This document shows, one piece after another, positions 1 through 5,445 of a DNA stretch of 5,445 nucleotides (its first letter is position 1; every line of letters starts with the position of its first letter). The stretch lies in NCBI GenBank assembly GCA_937922775.1, contig CALAKE010000191.1, positions 1 through 5,445 of the forward strand, in the 5' to 3' direction. Source of the stretch: an uncultured bacterium (GTDB lineage Bacteria; Acidobacteriota; UBA890). The notes beneath the pieces were generated by a model. That model made no database searches. It had not been told where the DNA came from and saw nothing but the letters and a program-made list of their open reading frames with translations. Both the position numbers and the translations under genes were made by a program.

Positions 1-11
1 GGTTTGCGTCC

Positions 12-17
12 AGGAGG
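12..17 (+). promoter_or_regulatory. Ribosome binding site of the small lipoprotein gene
   Basis: A perfect AGGAGG lies 5 bases before the ATG at 23. It supports that start over the internal ATG at 62, which would shorten the n-region of the signal peptide. Another ATG at 18 is in a different frame and too close to the site. Confidence 0.75.
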
Positions 18-22
18 ATGCC

Positions 23-340
23 ATGCACAGGTCTATCAAGGTTGACTGGGCTCGATCCGCCATGGTCGTGGCACTCGTCACCCTTATCGGGCTGGCCGTA
101 ATGAGCTGCGGGGGAAGCACCGCGACGGACCCGGCTGATGCCGGCGGCGGGCTGGAGCTCGACGAAAATGGGAAGACGCCGATCTGCCACTACCAGCAGG
201 ACCTGGGGACCTGGACCTTGACGATGTTGTCGTTGGAGGCGGCGCTCGAACACCTGGACAAGCACGATGATGCGGTGCCGGGTGGCCTCACGGCGATCAC
301 CAAGACACGCCTCGACAACCAGTGCAAGAAGGTGCAGTAG
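23..340 (+). CDS. Small secreted lipoprotein with a CH...HxxxHDD...PG motif, function unknown
   Basis: This 105-residue protein begins with a basic n-region and a hydrophobic stretch (about residues 13-27). It ends that signal in a lipobox-like VMSC, with Cys29 as the predicted lipidated residue, so it is probably membrane-anchored outside the cytoplasm. A Gly/Asp/Ala-rich linker (30-50) follows. The remaining domain has Cys55-His56, then His77, His81-Asp82-Asp83, Pro86-Gly87 and a final Cys101. This spacing resembles a short motif seen at the ends of many secreted bacterial proteins, of the type ICH...(A)HL.HGD..G.C. Here HGD is replaced by HDD. The pattern suggests a small metal-binding or disulfide-stabilised domain (inference). 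No enzyme function is recognisable. It sits 130 bases before the DUF1080 gene on the same strand, so shared transcription is possible but not shown. Confidence 0.8.
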   Translation: MHRSIKVDWARSAMVVALVTLIGLAVMSCGGSTATDPADAGGGLELDENGKTPICHYQQDLGTWTLTMLSLEAALEHLDKHDDAVPGGLTAITKTRLDNQCKKVQ

Positions 341-470
341 GCGGCCCGTACTTCTGCGCGGCTCGACTTAGCACGCTCTTCGGCCCGGGGTGGTCTCCGC
401 GCGGCGGGGGATGCAGAATCACTGCACCATCTAGCTCGCATCCTTCCGCCGCTATCAAGGAGTGGAGAAA
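341..470 (+). other. Intergenic spacer before the DUF1080 gene
   Basis: This GC-rich spacer holds no convincing ORF, promoter hexamers or T-tract terminator. The only local structure I see is a short perfect hairpin, TGCAG-AATCA-CTGCA, at 412-426. It has a five-pair stem and a five-base loop, which is weak and could be chance. The AAGGAG of the next gene ends the region. Confidence 0.5.
457..462 (+). promoter_or_regulatory. Ribosome binding site that fixes the DUF1080 start
   Basis: AAGGAG lies 8 bases before the ATG at 471. The in-frame GTG at 462 overlaps the last base of this site, so it cannot be the start served by it. ATG 471 is therefore preferred. Confidence 0.8.
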
Positions 471-1307
471 ATGCTGGATCGAACACCCGTGATCTCCCGG
501 TTGGGTTTAGCGGCGTTTATCCTCTGCGGGCCGGGATTGATCTTGTCGGCTTGCGGGCCGGGAGTGGAAGAGGAAGCGCGAGAGCAGACCGCTCCAGCGA
601 GCGAAATGCTGCCGAACGCTCTGAGTGAAGCGGAGCTGGCTGAAGGCTGGAAGTTGCTCTTCGATGGCGACACCTTCGCCGGCTGGCGAGGGCTCGGGAG
701 GAGCTCGATTCCGGAGGCGCACTGGATCGTCGAGGACGGCAACATTCGCAAGGTGGCCAGCGGCGACGTGCCAACCGCGCCCGACGGGCAGCCGCTAGAG
801 GGCGGCGACATCAGGACCGTCGACACCTATGAAAACTTCGAGCTCATGCTGGAGTGGAGGGTCGCTCCGGGTGCCAACAGCGGCATCAAGTACAACGTCG
901 ACGAGGAGATGTCGACCGCTTCCCCGCCCGTATACGCAGCACTCGGCTTCGAGTATCAAATACTCGACGATGATCTACACCCCGACGCTCAAAATGGCCC
1001 TAATCGCACTGCCGCCGCCCTATACGACATGATCGGCCCGGGCGCTGACAAGAACCTCCGGCCCGTAGGCGAGTACAACGAGGCAAGGGTCGTTTTCCGC
1101 GGGGGCCACGGCGAGCATTGGCTCAACGGCGTGAAAGTCGTCGAGTACGACCTCGGCACCGAGCATTTCACGAGTCTGCTGGCTGCCAGCAAGTATGGGC
1201 CCATCGAGGGGTTCGCCGACAAGAGAAAGGGTCACGTCGTATTGCAGGATCATGGCGACAATGTGTGGTTCCGCAACATCAAGATCCGCGAGCTATCGCC
1301 ACAATGA
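471..1307 (+). CDS. DUF1080 / 3-keto-disaccharide hydrolase family lipoprotein
   Basis: This 278-residue protein has a hydrophobic signal (about 7-27) ending in the lipobox LSAC, with Cys28 as the lipidated residue. It is probably tethered to a membrane facing the periplasm or surface. An acidic linker leads into a full-length DUF1080 domain (PF06439, concanavalin-like beta-sandwich) at about residues 57-275. Family hallmarks are present in order: LFDGD (63-67), NSGIKY (136-141), EYQILDDD (161-168), HWLNG (216-220) and the C-terminal LQDHGDNVWFRNIKI (258-272). Family members have been assigned to hydrolysis of 3-keto-glycosides made by Gfo/Idh/MocA oxidoreductases, and some are only substrate-binding domains. 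The gene lies 10 bases before an exported Gfo/Idh/MocA gene, which supports the 3-keto-sugar role. The substrate is unknown. Family assignment is firm; enzymatic activity is inferred. Confidence 0.93.
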   Translation: MLDRTPVISRLGLAAFILCGPGLILSACGPGVEEEAREQTAPASEMLPNALSEAELAEGWKLLFDGDTFAGWRGLGRSSIPEAHWIVEDGNIRKVASGDVPTAPDGQPLEGGDIRTVDTYENFELMLEWRVAPGANSGIKYNVDEEMSTASPPVYAALGFEYQILDDDLHPDAQNGPNRTAAALYDMIGPGADKNLRPVGEYNEARVVFRGGHGEHWLNGVKVVEYDLGTEHFTSLLAASKYGPIEGFADKRKGHVVLQDHGDNVWFRNIKIRELSPQ

Positions 1308-1317
1308 GAGAGAGATC

Positions 1318-2718
1318 ATGACGAGTTCGATCAACCGACGGAAGTTCATTAGACAGAGTGCGATGGCCGGAGTCGGAGTGGGTGTTCTCGGCGGAACAGC
1401 GGCGGCAGGTGCGTCCGCCACCGCAGCTTCTTCTTCCTCGTACTCGACTGTCGGCAGCGCCGCCAGCGCCGGCCCTGCGATTCTGGGAGCCCAGAGACCG
1501 AGCGAGACCATTGTCGCAGCGGTCATGGGAGTCAACAGCCGCGGAAATGAGCTGGCGAAAGCGTTTGCCCGCAGCGGCGCCGAGGTTGCCTACATCTGCG
1601 ACGTCGACTCGCGTGCTGTTGATCGAACCATCGCTGATGTCTCTCAGCTACAGGAGAGACGGCCCGAGGGAATGACGGACTTCCGCCGTGCCCTCGACGA
1701 CGCGGCCGTCGACGCGCTGGTCATCGCCGCCCCCGACCATTGGCACACACCGGCGGCGATCCTGGCGATGCAGGCCGGTAAGGACGTCTATCTCGAGAAG
1801 CCGTGCAGTCATGATCCTCATGAGGGCGAGTTGGTCTCCGCCGCACAGGCCAAGTACGACCGTGTAGTGCAGATGGGCAACCAGCAACGCTCGGCACCCG
1901 AATCGCGGGAGATCATTCAAGAAATCCACAGCGGAATGATCGGACGCCCCTATTTCGCCCGCGCCTGGTACGCGAATACGCGCGGGCCCATCGGCCATGG
2001 GTCTGCCGCGCCAGTGCCCGAATGGCTCGACTACGACCTCTGGCAGGGGCCTGCGCCGCGCACTCCGTACCGAGACAACGTCATTCACTACAACTGGCAC
2101 TGGTTCTGGCGCTGGGGCACGGGGGAAATCTGCAACAACGGCACCCACGAGATCGATGTGTGCCGTTGGGCTCTGGCTGTGGACTACCCGCTCCGCGTGA
2201 CTTCGGCCGGAGGCCGTTATCACTTCGACGACGACTGGGAGATGCCTGATACTCAGGTCGTATCCTACGACTTCGAGGGTGGCAGCACGATCACTTGGGA
2301 AGGGCGAAGCTGTAACGGAAGACCGATCGAGGGCCGCGGTCGCGGCGCGTCGATCCACTGCGAGAACGGCACGGTGGTCCTCGATCGGAGCGGCTATGTC
2401 GTTTACGACAACGACAACAACGAGATCAGGAGGAATATCCGCGCCAGCGGCGAGGCAGCCCTCGACACGCGGGGAGGTGGCAGCCTCACCGACGTGCACA
2501 TCGTCAATTTCTTGAACACCGTCCGGGGAGAGGATCGCCTGACCGCTCCCGTCGGCGATGGCCGCAGGAGTCAGTTGCTGTGCCACCTGGGCAATATCGC
2601 GCAGCGAACCAGCGGGGTGGTGCACTGTGATCCGCGAACCGGGCGAATCGTCGACAACCCCGAGGCCATGAAGCTCTGGGGCCGCGACTACGAGCCGGGC
2701 TGGGAGCCGGAGGTTTAG
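1318..2718 (+). CDS. Tat-exported Gfo/Idh/MocA family NAD(P)-dependent sugar oxidoreductase, GH109-like
   Basis: This 466-residue protein opens with a twin-arginine signal, NRRKFIRQ (6-13), then a Gly/Ala hydrophobic core. An unusually long Ala/Ser/Gly-rich linker follows, to about residue 61. The Rossmann domain starts at about 64, with a nucleotide-binding turn GVNSRG (71-76) and an acidic CDVD at the end of beta-2. DHWHTP (140-145) and the family signature EKP (160-162) follow, with Lys161 the usual catalytic lysine. The C-terminal substrate domain has NWHWFWRWGTGE (259-270) and NNGTHEIDVCRW (273-284), with His277 and Asp280 at the usual HxxD positions. The Asp normally four residues before that His is Asn273. 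This His-rich context resembles NAD-dependent GH109 glycosidases and the Bacteroidota-type C-terminal family. Start: ATG 1318, with purine-rich GAGAGAGA just before it and the Tat motif directly after. The in-frame ATG at 1195 would add 41 residues, overlap the DUF1080 gene and bury the signal. Probable role: oxidation or reduction at C3 of a glycoside outside the cytoplasm. Substrate and reaction direction are unknown. Confidence 0.93.
   Translation: MTSSINRRKFIRQSAMAGVGVGVLGGTAAAGASATAASSSSYSTVGSAASAGPAILGAQRPSETIVAAVMGVNSRGNELAKAFARSGAEVAYICDVDSRAVDRTIADVSQLQERRPEGMTDFRRALDDAAVDALVIAAPDHWHTPAAILAMQAGKDVYLEKPCSHDPHEGELVSAAQAKYDRVVQMGNQQRSAPESREIIQEIHSGMIGRPYFARAWYANTRGPIGHGSAAPVPEWLDYDLWQGPAPRTPYRDNVIHYNWHWFWRWGTGEICNNGTHEIDVCRWALAVDYPLRVTSAGGRYHFDDDWEMPDTQVVSYDFEGGSTITWEGRSCNGRPIEGRGRGASIHCENGTVVLDRSGYVVYDNDNNEIRRNIRASGEAALDTRGGGSLTDVHIVNFLNTVRGEDRLTAPVGDGRRSQLLCHLGNIAQRTSGVVHCDPRTGRIVDNPEAMKLWGRDYEPGWEPEV
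2709..2713 (+). promoter_or_regulatory. Ribosome binding site inside the end of the upstream gene
   Basis: GGAGG lies within the last codons of the preceding oxidoreductase, 9 bases before the ATG at 2723. The two genes are separated by only 4 bases. This indicates co-transcription and probable translational coupling. Confidence 0.75.
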
Positions 2719-2722
2719 AGCC

Positions 2723-3655
2723 ATGAACGAGCATTCTCGCCGCAGGTTTCTCGAAATCGCCGGCCTCGGAACCGTCGGCATGGGAGCGCTGGGCCTCACT
2801 GCTGCAGGGTGTCGAGGCGAAGTGTCCACACCAGGCGCGTCGAGGGACAGCGATGCGCCGGAGGTCGAACCCCGGGCTGCCGGCACGGCCGACGAATCCG
2901 CCAGGTCCGCAGCCAAACCAGTGAAGCTGGGGGTGGCGAGCTATTCCTTGCGCGAGCTCCCCCGTGATCGGGCGATCGAAGCGATCCAGGAGATCGGAGC
3001 GAAGTACGTCAACATCAAGTCGTTCCACCTGCCCCACGAGAGCACGGCGGAAGAACTGGCCGCGGGACGGCAGGCCTTCGAGGCCGCCGGCCTCCAGATC
3101 GTCGGCGGCGGCACCATCACCCTACAAACTGACACCGACGACGATATCCGCACCTACTTCGAGTATGCCAAGGGGGCCGGCATGCCGCTCATGGTGATCG
3201 CACCCACGGCCCAGACCCTGCCTCGCATCGAGCGGTTCGTCATCGACTACGACATCAAGGTGGCGATCCACAATCACGGGCCCGAGGACGCCCACTTTCC
3301 CGGTCCGCAGGACGCCTTACCGATCATTCAGGACATGGATCCTCGCGTCGGTGTTTGCGTCGACGTCGGTCACACGACCCGCACCGGGATCGACGTCGTC
3401 GAGGCGATCTCTTTGGCCGGCGACCGGGTGCTCGACCTGCACATCAAGGACCTTCGTGACCTCAACGACAAGGCGAGCCAATGCATCGTCGGGCAGGGTG
3501 CCATGCCGATCCCGGCGATCTTCCAGCAACTCGCGGCGATGGACTATGCGGGGTATGTGAACCTGGAATACGAGATCGATGCCGCCGACCCCGTGCCGGG
3601 CATGAGGCAGTCCTTCGCCTATATGCGGGGTGTACTGGCCGGGTTGCATGCGTGA
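2723..3655 (+). CDS. Tat-exported sugar phosphate isomerase/epimerase-like TIM-barrel protein, probable lipoprotein
   Basis: This 310-residue protein starts with a twin-arginine signal, SRRRFLEIAG (5-14), and a Gly-rich core. The core ends in AAGC, so Cys30 may be lipidated, although Ala rather than Leu at -3 makes this less certain. A charged, Pro/Ala-rich linker (31-65) precedes a xylose-isomerase-like/AP-endonuclease-2 TIM barrel (about 67-308). Likely metal or active-site residues sit in IHNHGPED (His183, His185, Glu188), CVDVGHT (Asp214, His217), LHIKD (His240) and NLEYE (Glu282, Glu284). This is the usual E/D/H/E arrangement of the fold. Exported members occur next to DUF1080 and Gfo/Idh/MocA genes. 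There they may act on keto sugars as isomerases, epimerases or hydratases/lyases, not on sugar phosphates, which are not expected outside the cytoplasm. The 4-base gap to the upstream gene places it in the same operon. Fold and export are well supported; the exact reaction is inferred. Confidence 0.9.
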   Translation: MNEHSRRRFLEIAGLGTVGMGALGLTAAGCRGEVSTPGASRDSDAPEVEPRAAGTADESARSAAKPVKLGVASYSLRELPRDRAIEAIQEIGAKYVNIKSFHLPHESTAEELAAGRQAFEAAGLQIVGGGTITLQTDTDDDIRTYFEYAKGAGMPLMVIAPTAQTLPRIERFVIDYDIKVAIHNHGPEDAHFPGPQDALPIIQDMDPRVGVCVDVGHTTRTGIDVVEAISLAGDRVLDLHIKDLRDLNDKASQCIVGQGAMPIPAIFQQLAAMDYAGYVNLEYEIDAADPVPGMRQSFAYMRGVLAGLHA

Positions 3656-3715
3656 CAGGGGAGGTGGCTGCACGGAAGGCAGGCTGAGTAGGTAGCAGGT
3701 CAGCGAAGAAGTCCG

Positions 3716-3731
3716 CCCGCCCCGCCCGCCC
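3716..3731 (-). other. G-quadruplex motif (minus strand)
   Basis: Read on the minus strand this is GGGCGGGCGGGGCGGG: four runs of three or four guanines separated by single cytosines. It meets the standard G3+N1-7 pattern, and one-base loops are typical of very stable quadruplexes. It lies on the template strand for the flanking genes, 38-53 bases before the ATG at 3770. A role in polymerase pausing is inference. Confidence 0.55.
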
Positions 3732-3740
3732 AGGGTGGGC
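3724..3740 (+). other. GC-rich hairpin after the TIM-barrel gene
   Basis: GCCCGC (3724-3729) pairs with GTGGGC (3735-3740), including one G-T wobble, around a CCAGG loop. It could form in the transcript but no U-tract follows, so it is not a convincing intrinsic terminator. It shares bases with the quadruplex motif on the other strand, so the two structures could compete in DNA. Confidence 0.35.
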
Positions 3741-3755
3741 TGAGGCCAGCGCGAG

Positions 3756-3761
3756 AAGGAG
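3756..3761 (+). promoter_or_regulatory. Ribosome binding site of the membrane protein gene
   Basis: AAGGAG lies 8 bases before the ATG at 3770, which is good spacing and supports that start. Confidence 0.75.
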
Positions 3762-3769
3762 AGGGTCCG

Positions 3770-4420
3770 ATGCAAGATGAACATGTAGATCGCAATGACC
3801 AGCCCGGGCACCAGGCGTCTTCACCTTCTACGCCGCCATCCGCGACCGCTCCGGCCAGAGCCCCAGAGGGCAATTCGACGTGGCCAGTCGTTCTCGGCAT
3901 CGTTGCCCTCGTCTTCGGTGTGGCCGGCTTCCTGGGCAACTTGTGGGGGACAGTCGCAACCTCGGTCGCCGAGGGGCTCGTGTCCTCATTGACCGGGGAA
4001 CTGAGTGGCCAAGAGGAAGATGTGGTTCGCGTTGTCTTCGAGATCACCCGGTCGTGGCGGCTGTGGACTGTCGGCGTCGCGCTCATCGGCGCGCTGGTCT
4101 CCGGATTGTTGCTCGTGGGTGGAATCCTGCTGCTTCTGCGGCGGGCTGCTGCCGCCTCCCTTCTCAAGCTCTGGGCCGTAGTGAGAATGGTGATGGTGAT
4201 CGTAGGCGGGTATGTCGGCCTGCAGGTTCAGAGGGAGATCATGGCGGCGATGCACGATCTGCTGGGCGCGGAGATGGATCAGATTCCACAGGGCCTGGTC
4301 GCCGCAACGACCGCCTTCGGAATGATGTTCGGCATCATGTTCGGCTGGGCACTCCCCGTGTTTGTGCTCATCTGGTTCGCGCGGCAGAAGATCAAGGACG
4401 AGGTCGACGGATGGATGTAG
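3770..4420 (+). CDS. Four-helix integral membrane protein of unknown function
   Basis: This 216-residue protein has a polar N-terminal tail (1-36) rich in Pro, Ser, Thr and Ala with no signal peptide. Four hydrophobic segments follow, at about 38-60, 98-123, 131-153 and 176-203. An acidic loop of about 35 residues (64-97) lies between the first two, with an Arg-Arg pair (124-125) after the second. A loop at 154-175 links helices three and four, and a short charged C-terminal tail (204-216) ends the protein. Helix four is rich in Met, Phe and Gly. Loop charge suggests both ends face the cytoplasm (inference). I recognise no family and no catalytic or transport motif. It lies 114 bases after the enzyme operon and 31 bases before a second oxidoreductase gene, so co-transcription with the latter is plausible. 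A real gene is supported by its ribosome site and coherent membrane topology. Confidence 0.85.
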   Translation: MQDEHVDRNDQPGHQASSPSTPPSATAPARAPEGNSTWPVVLGIVALVFGVAGFLGNLWGTVATSVAEGLVSSLTGELSGQEEDVVRVVFEITRSWRLWTVGVALIGALVSGLLLVGGILLLLRRAAAASLLKLWAVVRMVMVIVGGYVGLQVQREIMAAMHDLLGAEMDQIPQGLVAATTAFGMMFGIMFGWALPVFVLIWFARQKIKDEVDGWM

Positions 4421-4440
4421 AAGCCGCGCGCCCGAGCCCT

Positions 4441-4445
4441 GGAGG
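4441..4445 (+). promoter_or_regulatory. Ribosome binding site of the second oxidoreductase gene
   Basis: GGAGG lies 6 bases before the ATG at 4452. The Tat motif begins a few codons later, which confirms this start. Confidence 0.78.
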
Positions 4446-4451
4446 AAAATC

Positions 4452-5445
4452 ATGAGCTCCGAGTCGGTATCCCGTAGAGATTTTCTGGTGAAGGGAAGTC
4501 TGGTCGTGGGCGCGGTCGCCGGGGCGGGTCTCGGTGCGGACTCAGGCTCGGCGCTGGGCTCGCTGACTGGATCGAGAATGGTTCGAGGCCGGGCGCGCGC
4601 GACGCGTCAACGGGTTGCCCTGGTCGGCACCGGCATCCGGGGAGTCAACCTGTGGGGTCGCGACATGGTCCGCGACTATCCCGCCGAGGTCGAGTTGGTA
4701 GGCCTGTCGGACATCAATCCAGGGCGCCTCGCCTTCGCCAAGAGTTACATCGGCATCGACTGCCCCACCTTCACCGACTTCGGGCAGATGCTTGAAACAA
4801 CGAACCCCGACAGGGTCATCGTCACCACGATGGATTCCACGCACGACGAGCTCATCATCGAAGCCATGGCGCATGGTTGTGACGTGATCACGGAAAAGCC
4901 GATGACCACCGACGAGGTAAAGTGCCAGGCGATCCTCGATGCCCAAGAGCGAACGGGACAGGACATTACGGTGACCCACAACTACCGATACGCCCCGCAC
5001 CGCCGTCGGATGAAAGAGCTCCTCACGGAGGAAAGGATCGGTCACCTTACCTCGGTCGACTTCCACTGGTATCTGGACGTCTACCACGGCGCTTCCTACT
5101 TTCGACGCTGGCACGGCAAGAGGCGCTTCTCGGGCACTCTCTTCGTGCACAAGGCCTGCCACCACTTCGATCTTCTCAATTGGTGGATCGACTCCGAGCC
5201 GGAGATCGTCTACGCACAGGGAGCCCTGGAGCACTACGGCCACAACAACGACTTCCGCCACACCAACTGTCGCGGCTGCCCGCACCAGTCGCGGTGCGAG
5301 TTCTACTGGGATATCAACACCGACCCGCACCTCGTTGACCTCTATGTGAACAACGAACAGTACGACGGCTATCTGCGGGACGGCTGCCTCTGGTCGGAGG
5401 AGATCGACATCTACGACAAGATGGGGGCGCAGATCCGCTACGCCA
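4452..5445 (+). CDS. Tat-exported Gfo/Idh/MocA family oxidoreductase, partial (3' end outside window)
   Basis: The frame stays open from ATG 4452 to the window edge, giving 331 codons without a stop. Residues 7-12 (SRRDFL) form a twin-arginine motif followed by a Gly/Ala/Val core, so export of the folded, cofactor-loaded protein is likely. The Rossmann fold starts at about 54 with the nucleotide-binding turn GTGIRG (59-64). EKP is at 148-150, with Lys149 the likely catalytic lysine. NYRYAPHR and the HKACHHFDLLNWW stretch (233-245) follow, with His237 and Asp240 at the HxxD positions and His233 where many relatives have Asp. A cysteine cluster, Cys273-x2-Cys276-x5-Cys282, with another at Cys312, is a subfamily feature that may bind metal or form disulfides. 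It differs clearly from the oxidoreductase at 1318-2718 in its active-site motifs, so the two are not recent duplicates. Oxidation or reduction of a sugar or keto sugar is the likely role. The C-terminus is missing here. Confidence 0.92.
   Translation, partial: MSSESVSRRDFLVKGSLVVGAVAGAGLGADSGSALGSLTGSRMVRGRARATRQRVALVGTGIRGVNLWGRDMVRDYPAEVELVGLSDINPGRLAFAKSYIGIDCPTFTDFGQMLETTNPDRVIVTTMDSTHDELIIEAMAHGCDVITEKPMTTDEVKCQAILDAQERTGQDITVTHNYRYAPHRRRMKELLTEERIGHLTSVDFHWYLDVYHGASYFRRWHGKRRFSGTLFVHKACHHFDLLNWWIDSEPEIVYAQGALEHYGHNNDFRHTNCRGCPHQSRCEFYWDINTDPHLVDLYVNNEQYDGYLRDGCLWSEEIDIYDKMGAQIRYA

Larger units (their letters stand above)
3656..3769 (+). other. Intergenic spacer with C-rich tract
   Basis: This 114-base gap separates the three-gene enzyme operon from the membrane protein gene. 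It contains the C-rich tract at 3713-3731 and an overlapping hairpin, each listed separately. I see no good -35/-10 pair and no T-tract, so I cannot say whether transcription stops or starts here. Confidence 0.5.

Noticed and set aside
462..470. GTG start for the DUF1080 gene
   Set aside because: The GTG overlaps the AAGGAG ribosome site, whereas the ATG at 471 is spaced 8 bases from it.
1195..1317. Upstream in-frame ATG extension of the first oxidoreductase
   Set aside because: It would overlap the end of the DUF1080 gene and put 41 non-hydrophobic residues before the Tat signal. The ATG at 1318 has purine-rich sequence before it and directly precedes the Tat motif.
2407..2424. Repeat-like GACAACGACAACAACGAG run
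   Set aside because: It simply encodes an Asp/Asn-rich turn inside the oxidoreductase and is too short to be a meaningful repeat.
1648..2916. Long open frame of 422 codons on the minus strand
   Set aside because: It lies opposite the Gfo/Idh/MocA gene and the start of the TIM-barrel gene, which both show clear family motifs. Long antisense frames are common in GC-rich DNA. It has no recognisable domain and no good ribosome site was seen.
3724..3740. Intrinsic terminator after the TIM-barrel gene
   Set aside because: The hairpin is short, contains a wobble pair and is not followed by a T-tract. I list it only as a hairpin.
3986..4453. Minus-strand open frame opposite the membrane protein gene
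   Set aside because: It is a His/Asp-rich shadow with no domain or signal. The + strand frame gives a coherent four-helix protein with a good ribosome site.
4542..5330. Minus-strand open frame of 262 codons
   Set aside because: It is the antisense shadow of the second oxidoreductase, whose + frame is open to the window edge and carries Tat, GTGIRG, EKP and HxxD motifs.

Overview
This GC-rich window is densely packed, with every gene on the + strand. It holds six protein-coding genes: one small lipoprotein, four exported enzymes or enzyme-like proteins, and one four-helix membrane protein. The last gene runs off the right edge. There are no RNA genes, CRISPR arrays, insertion sequences or integration signatures. 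No non-coding stretch exceeds about 130 bases.

Organism: a diderm bacterium is likely, given high G+C, strong Shine-Dalgarno sites, lipobox lipoproteins and several Tat signal peptides on sugar oxidoreductases. Clusters of exported Gfo/Idh/MocA oxidoreductases, DUF1080 proteins and xylose-isomerase-like TIM barrels are typical of Planctomycetota, Gemmatimonadota, Rhodothermota/Bacteroidota and Verrucomicrobiota relatives. The sequence alone does not let me choose among these phyla.

Layout: 23-340 is a small lipoprotein with a Cys-His/His-His-Asp motif. 471-1307 is a DUF1080 (3-keto-disaccharide hydrolase family, PF06439) lipoprotein. 1318-2718 is a Tat-exported Gfo/Idh/MocA oxidoreductase with GH109-like active-site context. 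2723-3655 is a Tat-exported, probably lipid-anchored TIM-barrel isomerase/epimerase-like protein. These last three genes are separated by only 10 and 4 bases and look like one operon. A 114-base gap carries a G-quadruplex motif on the minus strand and a GC hairpin. 3770-4420 encodes an unrecognised four-helix membrane protein. 4452 to the window end is a second, different Tat-exported Gfo/Idh/MocA oxidoreductase with a cysteine cluster, cut by the edge.

How they could work together (inference): one oxidoreductase oxidises a sugar hydroxyl, probably C3 of a glycoside, to a ketone outside the cytoplasm. The DUF1080 protein and/or the TIM barrel then cleaves, hydrates or isomerises the activated 3-keto sugar. 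The second oxidoreductase may reduce the keto product or act on another substrate. This matches the recently recognised 3-keto-glycoside route of glycan breakdown. The substrate cannot be read from the sequence, and no transporter, SusCD pair or regulator lies in the window.
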